DNA of 64,000 nt from an uncultured Draconibacterium sp. (GTDB taxonomy: Bacteria; Bacteroidota; Bacteroidia; Bacteroidales; Prolixibacteraceae): positions 372,001-436,000 of the forward strand of contig NZ_CAJXYQ010000001.1 in NCBI RefSeq assembly GCF_913063105.1, in the 5' to 3' direction. The position numbers and the translations under genes were made by a program. Below the pieces are notes generated by a model, which was not told where the DNA came from, did no database searches, and saw only the letters and a list, made by a program, of their open reading frames with translations. Numbering within the stretch: position 1 is the stretch's first letter; every line of letters begins with the position of its first letter. This document shows, one piece after another, positions 49,545 to 59,000 of this stretch.

Positions 49545-50000
49545 TTAAAATTCTTTTTGTTTCGAGTCGATGACAATGGTAACCGGTCCATCGTTTATTA
49601 AGGCTACTTGCATCATTGCGCCAAATTTTCCGGTGCCCACTTTTTTACCAAGCGCATTTTCAATTGCGGCAACAAATTTTTCGTACATCGGTACTGAAAA
49701 ATCAGGTTTGGCAGCACGAATGTATGAAGGGCGGTTTCCCTTTTTGGTAGAGGCCTGAAGCGTAAACTGGCTAACTACAATTACTTCGCCGTTTACATCT
49801 TTTACCGAGCTGTTCATTACCCCGTTTTCATCATCAAAAATGCGTAGCTGGGTGGCTTTTTTTACCAGGTAATCAATGTCATCAGCATTATCTTCATTTT
49901 CAATTCCGACCAAAATCAGTAAGCCGTATTTTATTGCAGCTATTTTTTCTTTTTCAACCGTAACTGATGCTTCCTTAACTTTTTGAATAACTATGCGCAT
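49545..50000 (-). CDS. dtd: D-aminoacyl-tRNA deacylase
   Basis: 151 residues, the usual DTD length. It frees tRNAs charged with D-amino acids or glycine. The start MRIVIQKVKEASVTVEKE, the SQFTLQASTKKGNRPSY loop and the Gly-cis-Pro motif in NDGPVTIVIDS are all present. It is transcribed divergently from a TonB receptor gene and followed by the MazG-like gene. Confidence 0.95.
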   Translation of the reverse strand: MRIVIQKVKEASVTVEKEKIAAIKYGLLILVGIENEDNADDIDYLVKKATQLRIFDDENGVMNSSVKDVNGEVIVVSQFTLQASTKKGNRPSYIRAAKPDFSVPMYEKFVAAIENALGKKVGTGKFGAMMQVALINDGPVTIVIDSKQKEF

Positions 50001-50070
50001 ACTTAGATACTTTCTATGACGAATATAAAAAAATGAAAATAATTTTCAACATATAGTGCCGGTTATTGTT

Positions 50071-50078
50071 TAGCTTTG
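50071..50078 (+). promoter_or_regulatory. Candidate -7 element for the TonB receptor at 50106
   Basis: TAGCTTTG fits TAnnTTTG, 27 bases before the ATG. Confidence 0.5.
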
Positions 50079-50105
50079 TAAAACAAAAGTTAAACAGAAC
50101 AGGAA

Positions 50106-52487
50106 ATGAAGAGATTAATAATACTATTACTAATATTAAAACTGTCATCGGTTCTTGTAGCACAAAATGCCTCGTTAACCGGTAAGGTGGTTGACGCGGT
50201 AAGCAACGAACCTTTGCCCTTTGTAAACATTTTGGTTTCGGGCACAAATAATGGTACGGTAAGCGATGAGAACGGTCATTTTGAGTTTCGGAATTTAACC
50301 CCGGGATTTATTCGTATTGAAGCCAGTTTTGTGGGCTACAAAAAAGCCATTTCGGCCGAAGTGGAGGTAAACAATGCCAGTACACATTTTATCGAAATTT
50401 TAATGGATAAATCAGTGTCGGAGCTGGATGAGGTAACGGTTAAAGCTTCGCCTTTCAGAAAAACAGTGGAAAGTCCGGTATCGTTGCGAACAATTGGCAT
50501 TGGCGAAATTGAAAAAAGCCCCGGCGCTAATCGTGATATCTCAAAAGTTATTCAGTCGTTTCCCGGTGTACAATCTACTCCGGCCTATCGAAATGACATT
50601 ATTATCCGTGGTGGTGGCCCGTCGGAAAGTCGGTTTTACCTTGATGGGGTTGAAGTTCCTTTCATCAACCATTTTGCCACCCAGGGGGCATCCGGAGGGC
50701 CGGTGGGTATACTTAATGCCGATTTTATTCGCGAAGTAAATTATTATTCCGGTGCTTTTCCGGCCAACCGCGGAAACGCTTTGAGTGGCGTGATGGAGTT
50801 TAACCAGATTGATGGGAACGAAGACAAAATTAATTTTCGCGGAACCCTGGGTGCCTCTGAAATTGCTGCAACACTGGACGGACCAATTGGCGAAAAAACA
50901 AATTTTGTTTTTTCGGTGCGGCAATCCTACCTGCAATTTTTATTTAGTGCACTTGAGCTGCCCTTTTTACCCACCTTTACCGATATGCAATTTAAGTTGC
51001 GTACCCGTTTTGATAAAAGAAATGAGTTAACCATTATTGGTTTGGGGGCCAATGATTTGTTTGAACTCAACGAAGACATTGAGAACCCGGACGATGAGCA
51101 AAAATACATTCTGAGCCAGATTCCGGTAAACGAACAGTGGACTTACACCCTGGGAGCAGTGTATAAACATTACCGCGATAATAGCTACCAAACATTTGTG
51201 GTAAGTCGTAGCCATTTAAACAATGGAGCCTACAAATACCTTGAAAACGACGAAAGTTCGGAGGAGAACAAAATTCTGGATTACAATTCGGAAGAGGTGG
51301 AAAACAAATTGCGTTTCGAAAATACCTCGCGCATGGATGGTTTTAAGCTTAATTTTGGTGCCAACCTCGATTTTGTTACTTATACCAACAACACGCAAAC
51401 ACGGCGTTTTTTGGGCGGTCAGCCGGTGGATATCAGCTACAACACCGATTTAAACCTGGTAAAATACGGGCTGTTTGCGCAACTTAGCAGGTCTGTTTTT
51501 AACGAGCGTCTGGCGCTGTCGATTGGTGTTCGTGCCGATGCCAATAACTACTCATCAAGCATGAATAATTTGCTCGACCAGTTTTCGCCCCGATTTTCTG
51601 CCGCCTACAGCCTTACCGATAAGTGGAGCCTTAATTTTAATACCGGGCGCTACTACCAGTTGCCGGCCTACACTTCGCTTGGATACAAGGAAAACGACGA
51701 ATTGGTAAATAAATCAAATAATTTGAAATACATCGCTGTTAACCACTTAATTGGTGGGATAGAATTCAGGCCTCAATCGGCTGTACTGTTCTCGGCCGAG
51801 GCTTTTTGGAAGGGATATTCCGATTATCCGTTTTCTGTTAACGATCAGATTAGTTTAGCCAATAAAGGAGCTGATTTTGGTGTGGTGGGCGATGAAGAAG
51901 TGCTTTCAATTTCGGAAGGAAGGGCTTATGGTGCCGAGTTTCAAACCCGAATAAACGCTACAAAAGGATTTAATTTTAACCTCTCGTATACGCTGGTGCG
52001 TAGTGAGTTTAAAGATGCCAGCGATACCTATATTCCTTCAAGCTGGGACTCGGAACACCTGATTACTTTAACCACCACAAAAGATTTGAAGCGCAACTGG
52101 CGTATTGGAGCGCGCTGGCGATTTGTGGGAGGACTACCATATACGCCGTGGGATCTGGAAAAATCGGCCTTGGTTGAAGCCTGGGACTTGCAAGGCGGCC
52201 CGTATTATGATTACAGCCAGTTAAATGCCAAAAGGTTTGATCCCTTTCATCAATTGGATTTACGCGTGGATAAATCGTATTACCTCAACAAAATTACCGC
52301 TAAGTTTTATCTCGATATTCAAAACCTGTACAATTTTCAGGCACAGGAAAACGATATTATTGTGAGAGCTGAAGACGCCAATGGAAATTTTATTACCGTT
52401 GATAACGGAACACGCTACGTTCTTAACCAAATCGAGAGTAAATCAGGAACAGTATTGCCAACCATCGGAATAATTATTGAATTCTAA
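50106..52487 (+). CDS. TonB-dependent receptor with N-terminal carboxypeptidase-like domain
   Basis: 793 residues: signal peptide (to about 20, SVLVAQ), a CarboxypepD_reg-like domain (about 22-100: SLTGKVVDAVSNEPLPFVNI, GTVSDENGHFEFRNL), a plug (about 115-235: GANRDISKVIQSFPGVQST, DIIIRGGGPSESRFYLDGVEV) and a barrel ending TIGIIIEF. It resembles the family of large Bacteroidota receptors but has no SusD partner, so its substrate may be a peptide, metal complex or small sugar. It is transcribed alone; a Gfo/Idh-type operon begins 156 bp later. Confidence 0.9.
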   Translation: MKRLIILLLILKLSSVLVAQNASLTGKVVDAVSNEPLPFVNILVSGTNNGTVSDENGHFEFRNLTPGFIRIEASFVGYKKAISAEVEVNNASTHFIEILMDKSVSELDEVTVKASPFRKTVESPVSLRTIGIGEIEKSPGANRDISKVIQSFPGVQSTPAYRNDIIIRGGGPSESRFYLDGVEVPFINHFATQGASGGPVGILNADFIREVNYYSGAFPANRGNALSGVMEFNQIDGNEDKINFRGTLGASEIAATLDGPIGEKTNFVFSVRQSYLQFLFSALELPFLPTFTDMQFKLRTRFDKRNELTIIGLGANDLFELNEDIENPDDEQKYILSQIPVNEQWTYTLGAVYKHYRDNSYQTFVVSRSHLNNGAYKYLENDESSEENKILDYNSEEVENKLRFENTSRMDGFKLNFGANLDFVTYTNNTQTRRFLGGQPVDISYNTDLNLVKYGLFAQLSRSVFNERLALSIGVRADANNYSSSMNNLLDQFSPRFSAAYSLTDKWSLNFNTGRYYQLPAYTSLGYKENDELVNKSNNLKYIAVNHLIGGIEFRPQSAVLFSAEAFWKGYSDYPFSVNDQISLANKGADFGVVGDEEVLSISEGRAYGAEFQTRINATKGFNFNLSYTLVRSEFKDASDTYIPSSWDSEHLITLTTTKDLKRNWRIGARWRFVGGLPYTPWDLEKSALVEAWDLQGGPYYDYSQLNAKRFDPFHQLDLRVDKSYYLNKITAKFYLDIQNLYNFQAQENDIIVRAEDANGNFITVDNGTRYVLNQIESKSGTVLPTIGIIIEF

Positions 52488-52643
52488 GCTTTTAATTTTG
52501 CGTTTTATCACTTTGTAAACTCGGTGTAAACAGAATAGAACATATCAGAACTCCAAACAGGTTTTTGTTGCTTCCTAAAAAAAGAGTTGCTAATTTTAAC
52601 GGCAACAAATTTTTAGATTAAATCAACTAAAACGTAATAAATC

Positions 52644-53816
52644 ATGATGAATCGAAAACTTCGAATGGGAATGGTTGGTGGAGGAACCGATGCATTTATT
52701 GGAGCAATTCACCGCCTGGCAGCTTTAATGGATAACCAGATTGAACTGGTTTGTGGCTGCTTCAGCGTAAATCCCGAAATTTCAAAAGAATCGGGTAAAC
52801 AATATTTTTTGCCTGAAAACCGCGTTTACGAAAGCTACGACGAGATGTTTGAAAAAGAAGCACAACTTCCGGAAGGTGAACGAATGGATTTTGTATCGAT
52901 CGTTACACCAAATTTTGTGCATTTCGATCCGGCTATGAAAGCTTTGGACAAGGGGTTTAATGTAGTGCTCGACAAACCCATTACTTTTACCCTCGATGAA
53001 GCTTTGCGGCTAAAAGAAAAGCTGGATGAAACCGGTTTAACTTTTGCCTTAACACATACTTACTCAGGATATCCGGCGGTTAAACAAGCCAAACAAATGG
53101 TTACCGAAGGCCGTTTTGGAAAAATCAGAAAGATATTTGTGGAATATCCGCAAGGCTGGCTGTCATCAAAACTGGAAGATACCGGTAATGCACAGGCCAG
53201 CTGGCGTACCGATCCAAAACGTTCGGGTAAAGCCGGCTGTATGGGCGATATTGGTACACACGCCCATCATTTGGCCGAATACATTACCGGCCTAAAAGTA
53301 ACCGAGCTTTGTGCCGATTTAAATGTGTTTGTTCCCAACCGTTTGCTTGACGACGATGGCGCGGCTTTCCTTCGTTTTGATAACGGAGCACAGGGCGTTT
53401 TAATGGCTACCCAAATTGCTGCCGGCGAAGAAAACGGAGTGAAAATTCGTGCCTATGGCGAAAAAGGTGGTTTTGAGTGGTTGCAACACGAGCCTAACAC
53501 TTTACTGTTAAAATGGGTAGACCAACCCATGCAGGTTATGCGCGTTGGAACAAGTATGGATACAGCTATTGCTGCGCACAACACGCGTACGCCGGGTGGA
53601 CACCCCGAGGGCTACCTTGAGGCATTTGCCAATATTTACCGGAATTTTGCACTTACCGTTCGGGCCAAGGCAAATGGTGATGAACTTACAGCCGAAATGC
53701 TCGATTTTCCGGGTGTTGAAGATGGTATCCGCGGTATGCAGTTTATTGATACTGTAGTTAGCGCCGGCTATAACGACGAGGTAAAGTGGGTGAAATTTGG
53801 CGAGATGATCGATTAA
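52644..53816 (+). CDS. Gfo/Idh/MocA-family oxidoreductase (cytoplasmic)
   Basis: 390 residues. The nucleotide-binding N-terminal domain starts MGMVGGGTDAFIGAIHRLAA, with the usual VLDKPITFTLDEALRLKE strand, where the lysine helps catalysis. Residues about 150-370 form the beta-sheet dimer domain (GCMGDIGTHAHHLAEYITG). Without a signal peptide it should be cytoplasmic. These enzymes oxidise or reduce a sugar hydroxyl with NAD(P). Just downstream lies a TIM-barrel gene, and the pair is reminiscent of operons that degrade sugars via 3-keto intermediates. Confidence 0.9.
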   Translation: MMNRKLRMGMVGGGTDAFIGAIHRLAALMDNQIELVCGCFSVNPEISKESGKQYFLPENRVYESYDEMFEKEAQLPEGERMDFVSIVTPNFVHFDPAMKALDKGFNVVLDKPITFTLDEALRLKEKLDETGLTFALTHTYSGYPAVKQAKQMVTEGRFGKIRKIFVEYPQGWLSSKLEDTGNAQASWRTDPKRSGKAGCMGDIGTHAHHLAEYITGLKVTELCADLNVFVPNRLLDDDGAAFLRFDNGAQGVLMATQIAAGEENGVKIRAYGEKGGFEWLQHEPNTLLLKWVDQPMQVMRVGTSMDTAIAAHNTRTPGGHPEGYLEAFANIYRNFALTVRAKANGDELTAEMLDFPGVEDGIRGMQFIDTVVSAGYNDEVKWVKFGEMID

Positions 53817-53891
53817 AAAGTTTGAAGTGGCGAGCCCGAAGCAAAAGGCTCTGCTTTGAACAATAAACTTTAAATTCAAAAACTTTTAAAT

Positions 53892-54887
53892 ATGGCTAGA
53901 CCAGTAACACTTTTTACCGGACAATGGGCCGACCTACCCATTGAAACCATCTGCCAAAAGGCAAAAGATTTTGGCTACGATGGCGTTGAGCTTTGTACCT
54001 GGGGCAACCACATGGAAATTGCAAAAGCCGACCAGGCTTACTGCGATGACAGAAAAGCATTACTCGATAAATACGGGCTGCAATTGTTTTCCATTTCTAC
54101 CCACCTGGACGGACAGTGTGTTTGCGACCCTATCGATCAGCGACACAAAAGCATTGCCAGCCCTCATGTCTGGGGCGACGGCGATCCGGAAGGGGTACGC
54201 CAGCGCGCTGCTGAAGAGATGGTAAAAACCGCTGAAGCTGCCAAGCGTTTAGGCTTAAGCGTGGTAAACGGATTTACAGGAAGCCCCATTTGGCATCTTC
54301 TGTATTCTTTTCCACCAGTACCACCCGAAATGATTGAAGAAGGTTATGCTGATTTTGCCCGTCGCTGGAAACCTATTTTAGATGAGTATCAGAGTTTGGG
54401 GGTAAAATTTGCGCTTGAAGTGCATCCAACCGAGATTGCTTTTGATATTCATTCGGCACACAAAGCTCTGCAGGCCCTGGATAACCATCCTGCTTTCGGG
54501 TTTAATTACGATCCCAGTCACTTTGGCTACCAGCATGTAGATTATGTGCGGTTTATTTATGAATTTGCCGATCGTATTTTTCATGTGCACATGAAAGATG
54601 CTTATTGGAGCGATGTACCAACAGCTGTTGGTGTTTTTGGCGGACACATGGATTTTGGTGACAACCGTCGTTACTGGAATTTCCGGAGCCTGGGTCGTGG
54701 AAAAATTAACTTCGAAAACATTATTCGTGCGCTAAACGATATTGGCTATAACGGACCGCTTTCTGTTGAATGGGAAGACAGTGGCATGGATCGGGAAGCC
54801 GGTGCAACTGAAGCCTGTGCCTTTGTAAAAAAGGTTGACTTTGCGCCTTCGAATGTGGCTTTTGATGATGCAATGCAAAAAGATTAA
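53892..54887 (+). CDS. Sugar phosphate isomerase/epimerase-like TIM barrel (AP endonuclease 2 family)
   Basis: 331 residues forming a TIM barrel of the xylose isomerase-like / AP endonuclease 2 superfamily. [56 protein letters not shown] and [15 protein letters not shown] show the metal ligands Glu, Asp, His and Glu in the usual order. It follows the oxidoreductase by 75 bp and ends in a strong terminator, so the two form an operon. Related pairs occur in myo-inositol and 3-keto-sugar pathways; the true substrate is not known. Confidence 0.9.
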   Translation: MARPVTLFTGQWADLPIETICQKAKDFGYDGVELCTWGNHMEIAKADQAYCDDRKALLDKYGLQLFSISTHLDGQCVCDPIDQRHKSIASPHVWGDGDPEGVRQRAAEEMVKTAEAAKRLGLSVVNGFTGSPIWHLLYSFPPVPPEMIEEGYADFARRWKPILDEYQSLGVKFALEVHPTEIAFDIHSAHKALQALDNHPAFGFNYDPSHFGYQHVDYVRFIYEFADRIFHVHMKDAYWSDVPTAVGVFGGHMDFGDNRRYWNFRSLGRGKINFENIIRALNDIGYNGPLSVEWEDSGMDREAGATEACAFVKKVDFAPSNVAFDDAMQKD

Positions 54888-54902
54888 CAACACCACAATA
54901 AC

Positions 54903-54938
54903 AAGCCGGAAGTTAACAGTACTTCCGGCTTTGTATTT
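54903..54938 (+). terminator. Rho-independent terminator after the TIM-barrel gene
   Basis: AAGCCGGAAGT (54903-54913), seven-base loop, ACTTCCGGCTT (54921-54931): a perfect 11-bp stem followed by a T-rich run. Confidence 0.92.
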
Positions 54939-54947
54939 TTTATACCC

Positions 54948-55358
54948 ATGGCATTAAACTATAAAAAAACGTTTGAGCAGGATGTTTTTGCAAAAAATAA
55001 CGGAATAGAGCTGGTAGAAGCTGCTCCCGGTTATGCTCAAGCACAAATGGAAGTTAGCAGTACCCATTACAATTCGGTGGGCATTGTACATGGTGGTGCC
55101 TTATTTACCCTTGCCGATTTTGCCTTTGCTGTTGCTTCTAATTCGCATGGAAGGGTGGCCCTGGCAATTGATGCCGAGATATCGTTTTTTAAAGCCACCA
55201 CAAAAGGCACATTAACAGCCACAGCCACAGAAATAGCGCTAAACGGTAAACTTGGAACTTATTTGGTTGAAATTACTAACGAGGCAAAGGAACCCATTGC
55301 TCATTTTAAGGGTACGGTTTACCGTAAAAAAGACCAGGTTTTATTTGAAGAGAGTTAA
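54948..55358 (+). CDS. PaaI-type hotdog thioesterase
   Basis: 136 residues, one hotdog domain. The PaaI-family motif YNSVGIVHGGALFTLADFAFAVA includes the conserved HGG and Asp near the active site. PaaI-type enzymes hydrolyse acyl-CoA thioesters, often phenylacetyl-CoA-like ones. The gene is a single unit between two sugar-related genes; it has no paa neighbours, so a general acyl-CoA role is more likely. Confidence 0.88.
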   Translation: MALNYKKTFEQDVFAKNNGIELVEAAPGYAQAQMEVSSTHYNSVGIVHGGALFTLADFAFAVASNSHGRVALAIDAEISFFKATTKGTLTATATEIALNGKLGTYLVEITNEAKEPIAHFKGTVYRKKDQVLFEES

Positions 55359-55490
55359 TCTGAAAAAGAAAAACCAGGGTTAAAAAGGAATACTAAAAAT
55401 TATTCTACAACTTTAAGGTCGATTTTGTTAACGAAGTTTTTCGAAGCAACAATCAGCTTAAAATTATTTTCTTATACCAACTAAATTGTA

Positions 55491-56804
55491 ATGACAAATA
55501 GAAGAAATTTCATTAAAACATCAGCTATGGCAACCGCCGGTGTAGGTTTGGCAACCAGTATGCCATTAGCAATGGAATCATGCTCTGGTGCAAACGACAA
55601 ACTGGTTTGTGGGGTAATCGGAGCAAAAGGAATGGGCTTTAGTGATTTAAAAGCTTTTTTAAACCAGAAGAATACCGAGTGCGCAGCTATTTGCGATGTG
55701 GACGAAAACATTTTAAACAAACGTATTGCCGACGTAGAAAAAATTCAGGGAACCAAACCAAAGGGTTTTAAAGATTTCAGGAAACTGCTTGAAGAGCCCG
55801 GTATTGACGTAATAATTATTGGTACCCCCGACCATTGGCATTGTTTACCATTTGTTTATGCGGCGCAGGAAGGTAAGCATGTTTACTGCGAAAAACCGCT
55901 GGCCAACTACATTGAAGAGATTAATATTATGGAGCGTGCCTGGCAACGTTACGGTACCATAGCACAGGTGGGGCAGTGGCAGCGCAGCGATAAGCACTGG
56001 AAAGATGCTGTTGACTTTGTGTACTCCGGAGCTCTCGGAAAAATTCGTACCGTTCGTTGCTGGTCGTATCAGGGATGGATGAAATCGATTCCGGTTATGC
56101 CCGACTCTGCTGTACCCGAAGGAGTGGATTACGATATGTGGCTGGGGCCGGCAAAAGCAAGGCCTTTCAACCCTAACCGTTTCCATTTTAACTTCAGGTG
56201 GTTTTGGGATTATGCCGGCGGTTTAATGACCGATTGGGGCGTACACATTATCGATTATGGTCTATATGGAATGAAAGCAAAAGCACCAAAATCAGTAATG
56301 GCAATGGGTGGTAAATTTGCCTACCCCGACGATGCCTGCGAAACACCCGACAGTATGCAGGCCTTGTACGAATTTGACGATTATACCTTGCTTTGGGATC
56401 ATGGTCTGGGAATTGACGGCGGTTACTACGGACGCAGTCACGGCGTGGGTTTTGTTGGCAACAACGGCACGCTGGTGGTTGACCGCCAGGGGTGGGAAGT
56501 AATACCCGAAGGTGGAAAAAATCCGAAAATGGAACGTGTGGAGTTGAAAAAAGGAGATGGACAGGGATTAAACAACCACATGGCCGATTTTATTAAGTGT
56601 ATTAAAAAAGACGACCAGAATACCAATTGTAATGTGGGTATTGCAGCCAATACGGCAAGAGTAGCTCATCTGGGAAATATGGCATTAAAAACCGGGCAAC
56701 GCTTGTATTGGGATGCCGAAAACAGCCGCTTTATTGATAACGATGCAGCGAACGCCTTACTGGTTCCTACCTACCGGGCACCCTGGGAATTACCAAAAGT
56801 ATAA
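55491..56804 (+). CDS. Tat-exported Gfo/Idh/MocA-family oxidoreductase
   Basis: 437 residues. The N-terminus has a twin-arginine signal (TNRRNFIKTSAMATAGVGLA), so the protein should be folded with its cofactor and exported to the periplasm. The NAD(P)-binding part contains VIGAKGMGFSDLKAFL and GTPDHWHCLPFVYAAQEGKHVYCEKPLA, and the C-terminal half has WFWDYAGGLMTDWGVHIIDYG. This is the usual Bacteroidota/Planctomycetota version of the family, often found in carbohydrate breakdown loci. It may oxidise a sugar before the cytoplasmic pair at 52644-54887 takes over, but this is inference. A terminator follows. Confidence 0.92.
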   Translation: MTNRRNFIKTSAMATAGVGLATSMPLAMESCSGANDKLVCGVIGAKGMGFSDLKAFLNQKNTECAAICDVDENILNKRIADVEKIQGTKPKGFKDFRKLLEEPGIDVIIIGTPDHWHCLPFVYAAQEGKHVYCEKPLANYIEEINIMERAWQRYGTIAQVGQWQRSDKHWKDAVDFVYSGALGKIRTVRCWSYQGWMKSIPVMPDSAVPEGVDYDMWLGPAKARPFNPNRFHFNFRWFWDYAGGLMTDWGVHIIDYGLYGMKAKAPKSVMAMGGKFAYPDDACETPDSMQALYEFDDYTLLWDHGLGIDGGYYGRSHGVGFVGNNGTLVVDRQGWEVIPEGGKNPKMERVELKKGDGQGLNNHMADFIKCIKKDDQNTNCNVGIAANTARVAHLGNMALKTGQRLYWDAENSRFIDNDAANALLVPTYRAPWELPKV

Positions 56805-56828
56805 ATAGACATCTTTATATAATTGAAG

Positions 56829-56858
56829 AAGCAGGCTCATTTCGGGTCTGCTTTTTTT
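56829..56858 (+). terminator. Rho-independent terminator after the Tat oxidoreductase gene
   Basis: AGCAGGCTC (56830-56838) pairs with GGGTCTGCT (56844-56852), with two G-T pairs, and a T-run follows (56852-56858). Confidence 0.8.
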
Positions 56859-56867
56859 ACCCAATCA

Positions 56868-56900
56868 TTTGTATGGTAACTGGCGGTATACCTATCTTTG
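56868..56900 (+). promoter_or_regulatory. Promoter of the adenine/adenosine deaminase gene
   Basis: A -33 TTTG (56868-56871) and -7 TATCTTTG (56893-56900), 21 bases apart, give the best complete Bacteroidota-type promoter seen in the window. The ATG is at 56917. Confidence 0.65.
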
Positions 56901-56916
56901 AAAAAAACAGAACAAA

Positions 56917-57930
56917 ATGGAATTCAGCAAGCAATTTGAATTGATAAATACCATTCCCAAGGCCGAGCTTCATGTACACATTGAAGGGACTTTTGAGCCA
57001 GAACTGATGTTTTCAATTGCCGAAAGAAATGCTATTCGTTTAAAATACAATTCGGTTGAAGATCTGCGGGCAGCCTATAATTTTAATAACCTGCAGGAAT
57101 TTCTGGATATTTATTATGCCGGAGCATTTGTGCTTTTACACGAGCAGGATTTTTACGACCTTACCATGGCTTACCTGAAAAAGTGCCACGAGGAAAAAGT
57201 GGTACATACCGAAATCTTTTTCGACCCGCAAACACATACCGACCGCGGTGTTCCGTTGGAGCTGATTGTTAACGGTATACTGCAGGCCTGTATCGATGCA
57301 CGTAACCAGTGGGGAATAAGCTACCGACTTATTCCAAATTTTTTACGCCACCTGAGTGAAGAGGAAGCCATTAAAACCTTTAATGAAGCATTAAAATTTG
57401 GTGAGCTTTTTACCGCTTTCGGACTCGACTCGAGTGAGGTGGGCCACCCTCCTGTAAAGTTTAAAAAAGTGTTTGATATGGTACGTGCCGAAGGCTTTAA
57501 AACCGTTGCTCATGCCGGAGAAGAAGGACCGGCCCAAAATGTGTGGGATGCCATGCAGTTATTACAGGTTTCGCGTATCGACCATGGGGTACGCTCGATT
57601 GACGACCCCAAATTGCTTGAAGAACTGGCCAGGAAAAAAATGCCGCTTACCGTTTGCCCACTATCCAACCTGAAGTTAAAAGTGGTAGACGATATGGCCG
57701 AGCATCCGCTAAAACAACTGCTCGATAACAACATTGTGGCTACCGTAAATTCCGACGATCCGGCCTATTTTGGCGGGTATTTAAATGCCAACTTTCAGGC
57801 AGTTACCACAGCCCTGAACTTGAGTTGTGATGACATTATTACGCTGGCAGCCAACTCGTTTAAGGCAAGTTTTCTTCCGGAAGAAAAAATACAACTTTGG
57901 TTAAATAAAATATCTCATCTAAAATTCTAA
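56917..57930 (+). CDS. Adenine deaminase (adenosine-deaminase family)
   Basis: 337 residues with the zinc site of the adenosine deaminase family: [12 protein letters not shown] (HxH), HAGEEGP (catalytic Glu and zinc His), SRIDHGVRS and [12 protein letters not shown] (the last two Asp). The long [11 protein letters not shown] form and [10 protein letters not shown] are typical of the ADE branch that acts on adenine itself; an adenosine substrate cannot be ruled out. Product is hypoxanthine or inosine. The apt gene at 9359 competes for the same base. Confidence 0.9.
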   Translation: MEFSKQFELINTIPKAELHVHIEGTFEPELMFSIAERNAIRLKYNSVEDLRAAYNFNNLQEFLDIYYAGAFVLLHEQDFYDLTMAYLKKCHEEKVVHTEIFFDPQTHTDRGVPLELIVNGILQACIDARNQWGISYRLIPNFLRHLSEEEAIKTFNEALKFGELFTAFGLDSSEVGHPPVKFKKVFDMVRAEGFKTVAHAGEEGPAQNVWDAMQLLQVSRIDHGVRSIDDPKLLEELARKKMPLTVCPLSNLKLKVVDDMAEHPLKQLLDNNIVATVNSDDPAYFGGYLNANFQAVTTALNLSCDDIITLAANSFKASFLPEEKIQLWLNKISHLKF

Positions 57931-57998
57931 ACCAATAATAAGGAAGTCACCAAAACATTTTGTTTAACTAATTTGTTGTTTAAATTAAACAAAACGAA

Positions 57999-58574
57999 AT
58001 GTTTAAACAAAAATTGATTTCAAAACGCTGGCTGCTTTCTGCTTTTCTTATTAGCCTGCTAACAAGCGGGTTATTTTCGGGTTGTGCAGGGCAAAAGCAA
58101 ACAGTTGATAAGTCGGTGGTTGATAAGCTTGACCTTGCTAAATACCTGGGTACCTGGTACGAAATAGCCCGTTTCGATCATCGTTTTGAACGTGGCCTGG
58201 TGGGTGTAACTGCTAATTATGCCATACGTCCTGATGGAAAAATAAAGGTGGTAAACAGCGGATATAAACAGGCACTTGATGGTGAATACACAGAAGCCAT
58301 AGGAAAAGCTAAAATTCCGGATCCGGCAAATGAACCGGCTAAGTTAAAGGTCTCCTTTTTCTGGATATTTTACGCCGATTACTATGTGCTGGAGCTGGAT
58401 GACGATTATGAATGGGCAGTAATTGGCAGTAGTTCCGATAAATACCTTTGGATATTAAGTCGATCGCCTCAGCTTGAGGAAGCAGTTTACAACGAACTTC
58501 TTCAGCGGATTGAGCAGCGGGGATACGACACTTCGAAACTGATAGAAGTGGAACAAAAAAATACAGCATCATGA
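57999..58574 (+). CDS. blc: Outer-membrane lipocalin Blc
   Basis: 191 residues. A lipoprotein signal ends near SGLFSGC (Cys 29). The lipocalin motif YLGTWYEIARFDHRFERGL is followed by GVTANYAIRPDGKIKVVNSG, FFWIFYADYYVLELDDDYEWAVIG and a C-terminal RIEQRGYDTSKL helix, all typical of bacterial lipocalin (Blc). Blc binds lysophospholipids or fatty acids and is stress-induced. It starts a tight run of genes: its end overlaps the DUF2177 start by four bases (ATGA). Confidence 0.92.
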   Translation: MFKQKLISKRWLLSAFLISLLTSGLFSGCAGQKQTVDKSVVDKLDLAKYLGTWYEIARFDHRFERGLVGVTANYAIRPDGKIKVVNSGYKQALDGEYTEAIGKAKIPDPANEPAKLKVSFFWIFYADYYVLELDDDYEWAVIGSSSDKYLWILSRSPQLEEAVYNELLQRIEQRGYDTSKLIEVEQKNTAS

Positions 58575-58978
58575 ATGTAAAAACAGTACTATTCAGTTAT
58601 TTGCTTACCCTTGTTGCATTTTTAGCCATCGATTTGCTGTGGCTGGGTATTGTGGCCAAAAATCTTTACCACAAATACCTTGGCAGTTTTTTAAGCGAAC
58701 AGGTAAACTGGACAGCTGCCATTATTTTTTACCTGCTTTTTGTAGCCGGTATTCTCATTTTTGCGGTGGTTCCGGCACTAAACAAACAATCTGTTCAGCA
58801 TGCCCTGATAATGGGGGCACTGTTTGGGTTTTTTACCTATGCCACTTACGATCTTACCAACCTGGCAACCCTTAAAGGATGGCCTTTGCCTATTGTTATT
58901 ATTGATATTACCTGGGGCACTGTGCTTTCGGCATCGGTAGCTTTTTGCGGATATTACTTAAGCCGGTGGATTAGCTGA
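58571..58978 (+). CDS. DUF2177-family membrane protein
   Basis: 135 residues with four membrane helices. AIDLLWLGIVAKNLYHKYLG, MGALFGFFTYATYDLTNLATLKGWP and IIDITWGTVLSA match the DUF2177 family of small membrane proteins. Its function is unknown, but in Proteobacteria the gene often lies beside DUF1295, lipocalin and cyclopropane fatty-acid synthase genes. It overlaps the blc stop, so the two are coupled. Confidence 0.9.
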   Translation: MNVKTVLFSYLLTLVAFLAIDLLWLGIVAKNLYHKYLGSFLSEQVNWTAAIIFYLLFVAGILIFAVVPALNKQSVQHALIMGALFGFFTYATYDLTNLATLKGWPLPIVIIDITWGTVLSASVAFCGYYLSRWIS

Positions 58979-59000
58979 TAAACGAACTGGAGGAATAAAC

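Noticed and set aside
49505-49555. Hairpin between dtd and the MazG-like gene
   Set aside because: The U-run is on the plus side, where no gene ends, and the stem has a bulge; not a credible terminator for the minus-strand genes.
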